Of a stretch of 64,000 nt of DNA, positions 23,070 through 34,470 are shown piece after piece. The position numbers were made by a program, and so were the translations under genes. This DNA is from Blattamonas nauphoetae (lineage: Eukaryota > Preaxostyla > Oxymonadida). Within the stretch, counting starts at the first letter, position 1. Every line of letters starts with the position of its first letter. Location: positions 372,001-436,000 of the forward strand of contig JARBJD010000002.1 of assembly GCA_033064195.1 (NCBI GenBank). The letters run 5' to 3'. The notes beneath the pieces were generated by a model. That model was not told where the DNA came from, ran no database searches, and was given only the letters and a program-made list of their open reading frames with translations.

Positions 23070-23853
23070 ATGAACGATCTTGAGGAGATTATTCATTACC
23101 CACCAGGAGAAAAACCCCCACGAAGACATAAACCGAGGCCTATCCAACCAGCATCTGTAAATATTGGTGACAATTCTCTTCCTTTCGAGTCAAGGTCAAT
23201 CTCACATTTTGATTCTTCCAAACCATCAATCAATGAACGATCACTGAAAAATCCTGCAGGTGTCATAACAAAGCCAAAAGAACGAACACAAATTCATCTA
23301 GGAGAGGCACCCTCCACATTTCAGACAGAACAAGATCTCTACCAGAATCCTAGGGGATACACAGGCACATCTGCAGATATGAAACCCGCTGGTTATTCAA
23401 TTCCCAATCCAGAACATATCACATGTCGATCAATTGGACCAGATCGTTCAAATTTTGAGACAACAACGCGTTCAGTTTTCTCAGACACAAAAGAACGTTC
23501 ACTTCCAAAGGCACCTCACCTCAAACCTCATACAGATCCTGGGGGATTTGACATCGTCAAAAGTATCAGAATATTCCTTCTTCTCTTCTCTGCTCTCAGA
23601 TGAAAAAGAAGACCAAAATCAACACTTTGCTTACGAACGGTACACTGACAATGCTAACCGCCGATATGTTTCATTAGAAACGACTCAGCGAAATCGTATG
23701 GTTGGTACTCGGTCGTATGTCCAGGATAATGAACCACATCCACTCGGGTCTTCTACGAAGACCCGAGCATTCGGGTCCACACAAGCTGGAGGCCGTTCAC
23801 AGCCACAGTCTTTTCTTCCGCAGTCATCGTACAACATTATTACTGGGGGTTGA
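23070..23853 (+). CDS. Unknown Pro/Ser-rich protein ending in YNIITGG
   Basis: Two exons, 23070-23562 and 23600-23853, across a 37-nt phase 1 intron (GTATCA...CAG), give 248 aa. The ATG is chosen because the frame opens with MNDLEEIIHYPPGEKPPRR and composition changes sharply there. No domain is recognised, and there is no signal peptide, membrane segment or long helix; the sequence is polar, rich in Pro, Ser, Arg and Asn, and looks extended. Short repeated sketches (FESRSIS, FETTTRSVFSD, GGFDIVK) and the terminus SSYNIITGG recall small axonemal or microtubule-lumen proteins, which often are unstructured and end with NIITG/NILTG-like motifs. That link is only a guess. Its 3' end faces CK2 alpha 128 bp away. 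Confidence 0.6.
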
Positions 23854-23981
23854 GTTTATTTCCTTCTTCGTTTAGTCGTTTCTTGGTTTCTTTGCTTTTT
23901 GGAGAGAAGATACAAATTAGAATATGAATATCCGCAGGAAGAAATTTCTGTGAAGTGTCACCGTTTTGTTACGGCTTCTAT

Positions 23982-25464
23982 TTACAATGAAGAAGGGTCG
24001 TTATGATCTTCGTCTGAGTCTTCCGCCACGTCGCCGCTGTCCACGGGCCTGTCGTGCATTCTCGTGGATGGTGACTGCGATGGAAGGTTGCCCCGAGAGT
24101 CCTCCAAATATGTTTGAAGGAGTTCACTGAGGGGCTTCTCGGACATCATCTTGTGGGCATACTCAACACGGTCGAGATAGTCCAGTTCGATGTAGTTGTC
24201 CTGTTTTCTCTTTTCTACTCCACCTTCCGTCTTCTGCTCCATCTCGAGTGCAAGGAGAGCAGGAAGCGGAGAGATCTCTCGTCCGCAAGAAAGTTGTGGG
24301 TTGTCGAATAACCGGACTTCAGCGAAGAATGGATGGTTCATGGCCTCTTTGCACGTCAGTCGTTCCTGATGGTCGAACCGGAGCATCCGATCAAGCAAAT
24401 CAAGAGCATCTGGAGTGCAGAGATGTGCCGAGGCGTCTGTGATGAACGTGGACCAATCCTTCTTCGGTTGGTCAACAAGTTTTCCGGTCAATTGGACATT
24501 GAGTTCGTACTTCCGAACGTACTGGAAGAGCGCATCAGATCCAAGTACCTGGGTGATCTTCACAAGTTGGTCTTCATCGTCTCTTCCTCGAAAGAAGGGT
24601 GTTTTCTGGAACATGATGGCTGCAAGAACACAGCCTAGCGACCAGATGTCGAGTGAGTAGTCATAACAACGGAGATTGGTGAGGAGTTCAGGTCCTTTAT
24701 AGTGTCGTGATGCAACCCTGACGTTATATTCAGTTCCAGGTCGATAGAATTCAGCCAATCCCCAATCGATGACTCGAAGTTTCTGGAGTATGAACTATAA
24801 GATGAATAAAGATATCAAACGTGTTGTGAATGATCAATCATGATGTTGTGAGGTTTGATATCTCGATGCATAATCCCTCGAGAGTGTGCGAAGTCCAAAG
24901 ATTTCAGGATTTGATAGAGGTAGTACCTGACCTCAAATGGTTGCAATTTTGGATACAATTCACGGAAATCATCATTGTCAATCTCTTCAAAGATAAATCC
25001 AAACATCTTCGATTCAGCATCACGCACGATGTCATACAGTGAGACGATGTTCGGGCCTTGGTCAAGACACCCTAGAATTTTAACCTCTCTCTGTAGTTTC
25101 TTCTTCCTGATAGGTCTGAGCACTTTGACAGCACACATTCTCCCGTTTCGAATGTCAATACCCTCGAAGACTTCTCCAAATTTTCCATGTCCAATCTTCT
25201 TAATGAGTTCGTAGGGTTCACAAGAGCTAATAAGTACGAAAAACAGAAAGAAGGAAAAATAATGCGGAAAAATAGAAAATATTGAGTATGAATGATTTTT
25301 GTGGCTAAAAAACGAAGGTGAAGTTGAGCAGACTTTGGGACAATCTGAACTGTTTCTGGGTCGGAAAATTCATCGGGAAACTGTTTCAAAGCATCAGGAT
25401 AAACCCGAGCAACCGATGATTTCCAGGATTGACTCTTTGGAGAGTGATTCGGATTGGCTGACAT
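23982..25464 (-). CDS. CK2A: Casein kinase II catalytic subunit alpha
   Basis: Constitutively active Ser/Thr kinase for acidic sites. Three exons: 25464-25334, 25226-24821 and 24782-23982, with introns of 107 and 38 nt; 445 aa. CK2-specific marks: ARVYPDA near the N-terminus (human ARVYTDV), GHGKFGEVFEG loop, CAVKVLRPIRKKKLQREVKI (human VKILKPVKKKKIKREIKI), GIMHRDIKPHNIMIDH, and DWG rather than DFG in VIDWGLAEFYRPG, then EYNVRVASRHYKGPELL. The kinase core ends near residue 350. About 95 further residues, including an acidic stretch EDSDEDHNDPSSL, extend past the usual end and carry CK2-like sites (S-D-E-D) of their own. No regulatory beta subunit gene is in the window. Confidence 0.95.
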
Positions 25465-25618
25465 TCGAGCATCGGTTTGATCGCAATCTCTCTCTGATTT
25501 ACACGAATTTCAAGTTGATTTGTCATCAGATTCAATGTGAAATGTTCAAGAAGAAACAGAAATGGATTTAGAGTAAGATTTTCAAAAAACAAAGCAGAAA
25601 ACAAGAAAGAAGAGTCGC

Positions 25619-28600
25619 TTAATTTTGGATTCGGATCACACTCAAGAGTCCACCCAACATTCCTTCCAAGCGTTCAACTCTACCACCAATTTCGTCCATC
25701 CCTCGGATATCACGTTGAATCCAGGTGCATAGCTTCAGTAATTCATCACTCAATTCCCCAACCCACCCAAGATCATTCCAGTAAGGACGTGTTGCTGCAA
25801 CTTGTGGAACACTTCGAAGACCATTCACTCCCCAGACAAGAATTTTCATGTTTTCCACAATCATTTCGCCACATAAAACGACTCCTTCCAGAAGTCTGAT
25901 TGATGCGTCAAAACTGGAGTCATCAGCGTCGACTGTGTCTGACTCACTCAGTGATGAGTTGATTCGTTTCCCAAGCATGGGTGTTCCGAACGATGACAAA
26001 GAACTGTTCTTGTTTTTCTCAGTGTCGTCTGTCTCTCCATCTCGGCTCTCGCCCTTGCCAGATTCACCCTTCTCGACATTCACCCACAGTTCGACCATTT
26101 GATTGATTTTCGTTGTGTCAACAATAAGACGCTCTCTCCCTGCTTCAATGCTGAGGCCGCCTCCTGAATGAAACTTCCAGCTGCGCCCAAACTTGCTCAT
26201 CATTCCAGATCCTGGTGACAGTCCCGTTTCTATTGACTCCCCAGTCATTGAACCAGAATGGTGGAGTGGTGTGCCTTCTGAATCCTTCTGGCGAGAGGGA
26301 CTCATTGACGGAACACTGGAAATCTTGTGCAGAGATGGTGGCTGATTGGCTGAAGGTTTTTTGTGATGAGATTTCTGTTTTTGGCGCTTGGTCTCCCAAC
26401 CGACTGTTGATGAGAATGAATGAGTGGAAAAAGTCGAAAATGAAGATGAAGATTGAGCTTGTCCGGATTGATATGAATAATGAGATTTTCTGGTGACAAT
26501 CTTCGGAACCTGAACTGATAGAACCGTTGAATAGACTGTGATGATGTTTGTGATGAGCGAAAGGGACGGTGTGAATCGATTTGTTTCGATCGGTTCAACA
26601 TGTGGTTGAACTGACAGAGACCCAAGCCTTTCTGACAGATATTGTGTTTGAATCTGAATAGGATGATCTGTAGGGAGGAAGAGGATCGGAGGCGATGGTG
26701 TGGATCGAACAGGGACATTCACTTGATTTCCATTTAAAGGTTGATTGAGGGAATAGAGATACCTTGTGATCTTGTTTGTTTCTGGTGAGTCGGTGACGAT
26801 TCTTTCAAAGTATTCATCAATTGATCCTTCCAACATTGAATACAACGAGTGTGTAAGCGCTGATAGGAAACGGAGATTGTCAAGAAGTGACTTGGCTTCA
26901 ATTCTTGATTTTGATGAAAAGTTGGAGACAATCTGTGGAAGCGTAAAAATGATTGCATGAAAGAGTGCAGGGCTGAGAAATTGGTCGCTTTCATCTCGCT
27001 GAGAATCAATGACGACAAGTTGATTCTGTATTGTCCCGATGTCTTGTTTTGAGAGATCTGACAGAAGTTTGGTTGTGATTACTGTTTCTGTCTTTCGAGA
27101 TTTGTCAGAGTTGAACGAGAGGGCCGGAGGGGTTTGGATGATTGTTTCATCTGGTTTTGTGTTTTGCTGTGAAATGTAGACATTTGACGAAACAATTGCT
27201 CGGTTTTCTTTTTGGATTGTCCAGGCCTCTTCAATCATCGAGTTATGATGGGTCTGCTTCCCAGTTTTTGGGGTTGAGAGGTATAGTTCAGGCTCTCGTC
27301 TTCCCTTCACTGGTGTGAGAGCATTTTGGACCAAAGCTGTGCACCTTTTGATTGGTGTTTGAGTGCTATTCGTGGATTGGAGAGTCATTTGAGAAGAATT
27401 GAGCTGTGAAAGAGAAGAATTCCCATCGACCAGTGTCTGAGACCGATCACCAGATGTGATGTTGATTGGAGACCCTCCAAATGAGAAATCCAATTCCTCT
27501 TTCCGTTGAATAGTCAGAAGATTCAGATTTGGTGTGCGAATATTGACAAGGGCCTGTCGCCTTGAAGGTGTGTTGTTCACCAGAGACGAAAGAAAAGCGG
27601 AGAGGAGAACGGAACAGGGCATTAAGGGTGATGGTCCACTCTCATTGCTGATGAGAATGTAAACAAAGAAAGAAGAATGAGTGTTGAAAAACTTAATAAT
27701 TTGTTCGATTCGTGGTTCTTCCATTCCTTGTTCACACTTCCACATGCAACATCCAACGAGTGCTTTCATGATTTCTTTGCAGCAGTCAATGACGAGTGCG
27801 TCCTTCTTCCACACACACCATTCGAGAAAGGAAAACGTGACATGATCATTTCTTGCTTGGGACTGTGGGAAAGAGAGCTGCCTCGCATTCGTTGTCGAAC
27901 TGACTGATCCAATGAATGATGGATTTGGTGGATGGCTGAGGCGATTCTGGACCTTGATCGTAAGAGGAGACAGCAGGAGTTTGATGGTGATGGAGAGAAG
28001 AGAGAGGACAGTTGAGAGAGTCAACAAGGGTCCAAAAGCACTGTGAGCTTGAAGGAGAGACGAGATCGACCCAATGGCAAAGACAACGAGAAGAAAAGAG
28101 TGGTTGAAATCTGAAGTTAGAAAGTCGTTCAACTGATCTTCGGTTATGGGATGGACTAGAAATTGACACAACGATTGTCTGGCATGATCGATGATTCGCC
28201 AAATAACTCCGAGGAATTTCTGGACTACTTCGCCTTTGTCACTCGCGAGTGTGACTTTCAGGTCAAACTCTGTGATTGGCTTTCCACATCCTCGAGACCA
28301 CATGAACCGATTTGTCAGGGGTATTTTCTCAACGGCCACACTAATCATCACAAGTGCAACGGTTAGAAATTCAGACTTTTGTGGATCATTTTGAGCCATG
28401 GAACAGAGTCGGAGAAGATGATTCAGACGTCTCAAACCAAATGGTCGGAGGACGTTGATTCTAGCTCGAGGATCGTGACTGCTCTTTACCAGAAGTTGAC
28501 TATCATTTTCCATCAAATCTGCGGGAGCAGGAGTATCGTCAATTCTCCCCCATGCATCATCATCTTCGTCTGAGTCTTCGATAACTTCTTTCACATGAAA

Positions 28601-31600
28601 GAGATCTGAGTATGGAGTGGACTGGGATGGCAACAAAATCTGAGACTGGAGAAGATTTGATGACAGTAATGATGGTCTCTGATCAGATTCATCTTGAAGA
28701 GTCGCTAAATGAATTTCATCATCCAATGTGTGACAGAAGAGGGCTGTGAACGGATTGTTCCGAGGAGGATCAGGAATAATGAACATGAGAGCAGAAGATG
28801 AGAGAAGAAGAGATGGAAGTGTGATGTTTAGAGATTCAGTGACCAGAATGGAGTTGATGAGGACAGTATTCGACCTCAGAAGTGACAACGAAAAGAGGAG
28901 CGGAGGGGCAGGGACTATCTGCTCAGAGAGAGACGAGGTTGAATCAATAAGTTTGTGGAAGTGGGCTGTCAGCGAGAATATGTTCGAGGCAGAATGCAAT
29001 TGTTCCATTTTGAATGATCGAATGACAGCAGTTTGGATTTCACACAGCTTCTGGATAACCGAACACCTTGTTTGCATGGTTGTCTGGTCATTTTTGGTCA
29101 GTTCTATCTCGATGGTCCGTGCTGCTTGGCCGAGAAATTCTCGCCGGGATGGTTTTACTTGGCTGATCAAAATGGGTAGAAGTGCAGTATGAACTATTTG
29201 GGGAGTATTAATCGTCTTGAAAAGAAGGTTTTGGATAAATATTGAGAGTAGATGAAGATGATTTGCTTTCAGAAATGTTGTTGGTGAAGCATTTCTTCTC
29301 TTGATGAACGGAGACTTGATATCGCTTTCGTTCAATCGATCAATCACGAAGTGATCGACGAACGTACACTCTGCATCAGAGACGATCGAAGGACTGGTCG
29401 ATTTGAAGAGCGGAAGTTGAACGAGAAGGGAAAGGATTGACGAGAGGCAATTCAAGAGACATTGAATTCTCCACATCGAGACGTTTGATATGCGATTGAG
29501 AATTCGAATTCCTCTCTCAACGTCAAATTCAGTTGACTGATTCACGTTGTTGTATTGTGATTCTTGGGAGGTTGCTGCTTCGATGAAAAGGATTTGCCTG
29601 ATCAAAGATTGAACCACAAGACTATCGAATCCAAAAGATTCCGGTGATGTAAAGACAAGGTCTGCTTGGGAGAGCTTCTTTTGGAGGGTCCGACAATCAG
29701 AGAGCTGAAACCCAAACAGACGGCAGACAGTTTCAACAAGCGGATGATACGATGAGGTATTCACCAACTCCTCAACAATGGTTGAAAGAACAGGAGTGAC
29801 ATCTTGGATGGTGGTGAAGATCGTTGGGAGATCGTCAAGAGACAACAATTGTGACGAGAGAATGCTATTCAAAATTGCGATTGAGCTGTTCCGACACAAT
29901 TCAGCGAGTGTCTGTTTGGTGAGTTCATCAAGCTCTTTCTCAATGGAGAGGAGGTTGGGTGGAGACATTTTCCCGAGTTCTCTAATCATCAGCCCCACCA
30001 TTTGCTCCCATTGAGAATGTTCTTCTGCTGAATCCAGATCAATTCCGAGCGTGATTGAAGTAGATGCAGTCAATGTTGATGATGAGAAGAGAGAGTCAAC
30101 AACTGATCCAGTAGAACCAGTGAGAGATGACAGAAGAAGGGAAGAGGGACTGAGATGAGAGACCGTTGATCCTTGTTTCGAAGCCGTTGCACAAGTTGCT
30201 AGCACGAGAGGAAGCGACTGACTGCATAAAAAAGATGTTTGTGTCTTGTAATGTCGATGATTCGCGAAAATATTTTGGAAGAAGATGAGGATTATGGTGA
30301 AGCGTTCCGTCGAGAGGGGAGTGCTGCTACTATCGTTCGGAGACGGCGACACCATGAGCTCATATTGAGTATTGATGAATGACATGCAGTCAGACAGGAA
30401 AGTCGAGCGAGTAGAATCAGTACTGAACAGAATCATTGCAGAATCGATCTGGTGATTGAGGCAGACGAGAGAAAAGCGAGAAATCGCAGAGAGGAGAGAA
30501 CGGGAAGTATCTTGATGAAAGAATCGGAAAGAAATATGTTTGAAGATCTTTGAGATGGTATGGAGGATGAACATGATCAGAGAGAATGAGAATTTGGTCA
30601 ATTGGGAGAGATTGATTAGGGAGAAGAGGATTTTCAGTGATACATTTACGATTGAATCGTTATTCGAACAGAGCAGCTGAGAGATAAACGAAATGAATTG
30701 AGTGGTTCCGTGTGTTTGCGCAAGAGTGAGTGAGTGTGACGTAAATATTGACAAGACTGAATGCATGAGGCTCGATATGTCGGTCTGAGGGATTTGTTTT
30801 TCTTGGTCACAAATTACCGTGTTCTCACAACACTCGAGAAAGCCACTGATTACATCTAGAGCTTGGATGAGGGCCGTGACTTTTGGATTTGATTGTGAAG
30901 GCCCGAGTTCGATGGATGATGCTTCCATTCTGCTTTTACATTCTTTCCATTCTTCTTCACCCAGCCACGCGACAGTGTTCATGACGAACGAAAATGTGAG
31001 TCGATCTGTTGAAAGGATGTTCGCAATGACAAAACGGAAATGAGAAGATGGAGAGTCAAAGATGGAGAGTCGCGGGATAGTGCCATCTGGAAAGGGTCTC
31101 TGTGAAATTGATGCATTTAGGTCAAGATCAGGTGGGAGAAAATGAAAAATAAGTGAGAGGATGGAGTAAATTTCAGTCAGAAGTAAAACAGATGAAGACT
31201 GGACATTTGGGAGGACATCTTGTACAAGAACCTCGACAATAGGATCAAGCGCATCTGGAGAAAGATCCGGACTGGCTGATGCGCTTCCATGAGAGATGAG
31301 AGTGAGTCCCGCTTCGCAGAATGTGGTAAAGGATTGAAGAAGGGTAGTCAAATCAGAATGAATGAAACTGGAACTGAGAATCAGTTTTGCACCAACGGAA
31401 ATAGTTGTGAAGTCGGACTCGATTATTGTTGAATATGGGAGAGTACGAGAGAGGATGTTCAGAGTTTTTGATGCGGTGAGGAGAAGCATTGATGTGGTGT
31501 TCGGATGGTGTGTTGCAGAGAGAAAGCCCGCGAGAGTGGAGAATGTGTTTTTCATGAGAATAAACAACGATGAAGGGATTCCGTTCTTGGATGGTCTGTT

Positions 31601-34445
31601 GGTCTGATCTGTTGGAATAAACTGAGACAGGGTTTGATTGAGAGAAGTGGTCCAATCTCCTTCTTCGCCAATAAAGGCATCAAAAAAGTCCAACGTTGAG
31701 TTGAGGATTGAGATTGTCTGGTGAGAATGAAATGCTTGCTGTTTGAGATTGAAGAGAGGCTCGACAATATGCTTCCATCCATTGGATCCCTTCGGAATGA
31801 GGAACTGGATTTCAACAGTCATCCCTGTCATCTGCTGAAGGAGAGGCTGATAAAGCAGTTCGACATCTTGGAGCGAATCGAGGGCCTGCTTCGTTGTTGC
31901 AGACTGTTTGAACGAACTTTCATCGTTGACCGTTTTAATCTCCCCGACAGTCGACGGCAAGAGAGTGGTTCGATTGACAGTCAAATTTCTGGTGAGAGTG
32001 AAAAGGAGGTGTGGCGGTTGCGAGTTAGAGAGGTGAAAAGTCCCTTCCTTGAGAAGAGGAAGAAGAGGGAGGGAGAATGTGAGTGTCCGAAGTTGGTTGA
32101 GCATGTCGATAATGTCACCTTGACAATGCGAAGAAGCTAAGGATGTGAGAAAGTCGAGGAATGACGAAGGAGAAACTGGGAACGATGAGGCAATTTGAGC
32201 CTGGACAGGTTCACGTCCTGAGGTGTTGAGATACCAGAATTGTTGTGCTAATGATTCGTTGCCCTTGAAAAGTGATGAGGTGAGGGTTGCCAGTTCCTCT
32301 GATTGAGGTAAGGATGAGGAAAACGATTGGTTGAGGTTGGTGACAAGGGAGATGAGCTGTTCAGTTGATTGGCTGAATTGAATTGGGATGGACTCATGGG
32401 ATAGAATTGAATCAAGGAAGGTGGATGACTGATTCAAACTAGAATTTATCTGAGATGAACTGGGAAATGCAGGAAGTGTCAACGGGGTTTTGAGTAATGG
32501 TTTGGTAGAAGTGATAGTTGACACGACCCATCCAAGGAAATCAAAAATAGTGGATGAAAAGGCATCATTGATGTGAGCTTGGATCGTTTGATGAAGATTG
32601 ATTGTACTTGAATGTTTCTCATTCAGGACGAACAAGTGGAGGAGGTTGAATGGATGGTGTGGGAAGCAATGTGTGAGGAATTGTGTTGCAGTTTGGTTTT
32701 GTTTTGATTCCTGACGTCGTTCCAAGGAGGTTTTGAGGACGAAATCGTTTTCGAATGGACTCCCACTTTCCGAGTGATCTGAATCAAAGAGGTTGCGTGA
32801 ATCTGCATAGAGGAGACATGACGACCACCCCATCACGATCGGTGTGATTAATGAGGAGAAAGACACTTCCTGTGTCTGTCCATGAGTTGTCGAGATGGAA
32901 ACACGCACTGAATTGTCGTCGCTTTTCATGAGCCACTGGAACATGACGGAATTGATGCGTTGAATGGATTGGGAGTCCGTGAACTGATGTGGAAGCTCAT
33001 CATAGACAACAGAAGATTGTCCTGAACGAGTATTCACACTTTGGAACGTTGTCGATGAGACAAACGAGAATGGGGTGTTCGAACGAGATATCTCGGAGTG
33101 AGGTGAGAGTGATTTTGGTTGTGTGGCGCTGTTGACAAGGTCCAGTGTTGAATGACTGGGGAAACGTAGGCCTTGAATAAGTCCGACGATTGCATGGAAA
33201 CATATCGTTGAGAAGTGTTGGGCGTCGGTAAGATAATGCTCGGCATTGTGGTGTTCAGTAGAATCCGGGATTGAGACGTTGGTGATCAGAGCGCCTAATG
33301 ATTTGATGAAATCACGTGTGAAAACGATCCAAGATGCATAATCGGTGCCCAACGGGCAGTAAATGTCACATTGAATGCATGTATACATCAGATCAAAGAG
33401 AAGGCGGATTTCTTCGAAGATTGTCGACCGAAGTTTAAATTGGTGAATAAAGTCTAATGAAGAGTAACGCTCATCAAAATGTTGAAGATTTTCGAGACAG
33501 AATTCTAATGCCCTTTGGATACTGTACCCAAATGAAGTGAGTTTTGTTGTAGAAAGATGATTCATCGATGAGATCATTTGATCGTCTTGTCCAAGAATCG
33601 AGGAAGGGCGGACAGGAGTTAGAAGAGTAGATTGTTCAGAATGTGTGGAATGAGGGATTGATAGAGGGATTGATGTTTTCATTATCGGGCGAATTGGGGT
33701 TTGTGTTTGAGAGACATTCAGTTTAGTGCTGTCCAGTTCATCGAAGAGATCTGATCCAACAGGAGGAGGACGCATAAGATCATCCTCGTTTGTAGAGTTG
33801 ATGATTTCTTCAAGTCTCTGGATCCAAGCTCGAATAGTTGAATGATCATGATCGTACGTCTTTTTTGAGCGGAGAACGAGTGCAATATGAGACTCAATGA
33901 GGCACAATCGTTCATGAAGGTAAAAATCAAAGAGATTGCTATCCTGAAGATGAGAGTAACATCATTGAGAGAGATTGTTGACAGAGTGAAGATGAAAGAA
34001 CCGACTTTGTTCAGAATTGTGTCATCTTTCCACGATGTATATATTGAACTACACACTAATTCGTCAAGATACTGCAGATGTATTGATTGAATATTGGAGA
34101 AGGTCATGAGAAGAGGTGTTGGGAATAAGAGGAAGAGAGAATGAACAAAAGTGCGTTACAAGTCGAACAAACCACAGCATTACTGAACTGAATGATCTCT
34201 TCTCTTTCGAGCTGGCTAAATTCTACTTGTTCTGTTTCAATATCTACTTCTCCCGACATGATCTGTGAACGAGAATCATGTGATGGTGGTCCGAAAAACC
34301 GCGATAGTTTTGAGAATGAATCAAATAGATCCTGACTTAGAGGATTGTTCCCTTCATGAGGAACACTTTCTAAGAGTGCCTCTAGGGTGAAATGAAACAT
34401 TACAGGTTGATCAGAGAGAAAGATAGAAAAAGGATAATTCTTCAT
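25619..34445 (-). CDS. NUP188: Large scaffold nucleoporin, Nup188-like
   Basis: Likely inner-ring nuclear pore scaffold. Three exons (34445-34173, 34071-34006, 33943-25619), introns of 101 and 62 nt, all phase 0; 2887 aa, longer than human Nup188 (about 1750). Evidence is alignment by eye: residues 35-150 run LSQDLFDSFSKLSRFFG ... NLFDFYLHERLCLIESHIAL ... IRAWIQRLEEIINS, matching human LKELGLRISKFLGL ... IADYYYEERTCILRCVLHLL ... YADCVDKLEKELVS in order and spacing. LLPSTVGEI resembles the Nup188 SH3-like insert (RIPQGTVGQV). The rest is alpha-helical repeat rich in Ser/Thr/Leu with Ser-rich disordered inserts near the C-terminus. A second start, M at 34400, is equally possible. Alternatives are the sister family Nup205/192 or another HEAT-type scaffold. 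Confidence 0.65.
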
Positions 34446-34470
34446 TCAAAATTCATCAGTGAAGTGAAAA

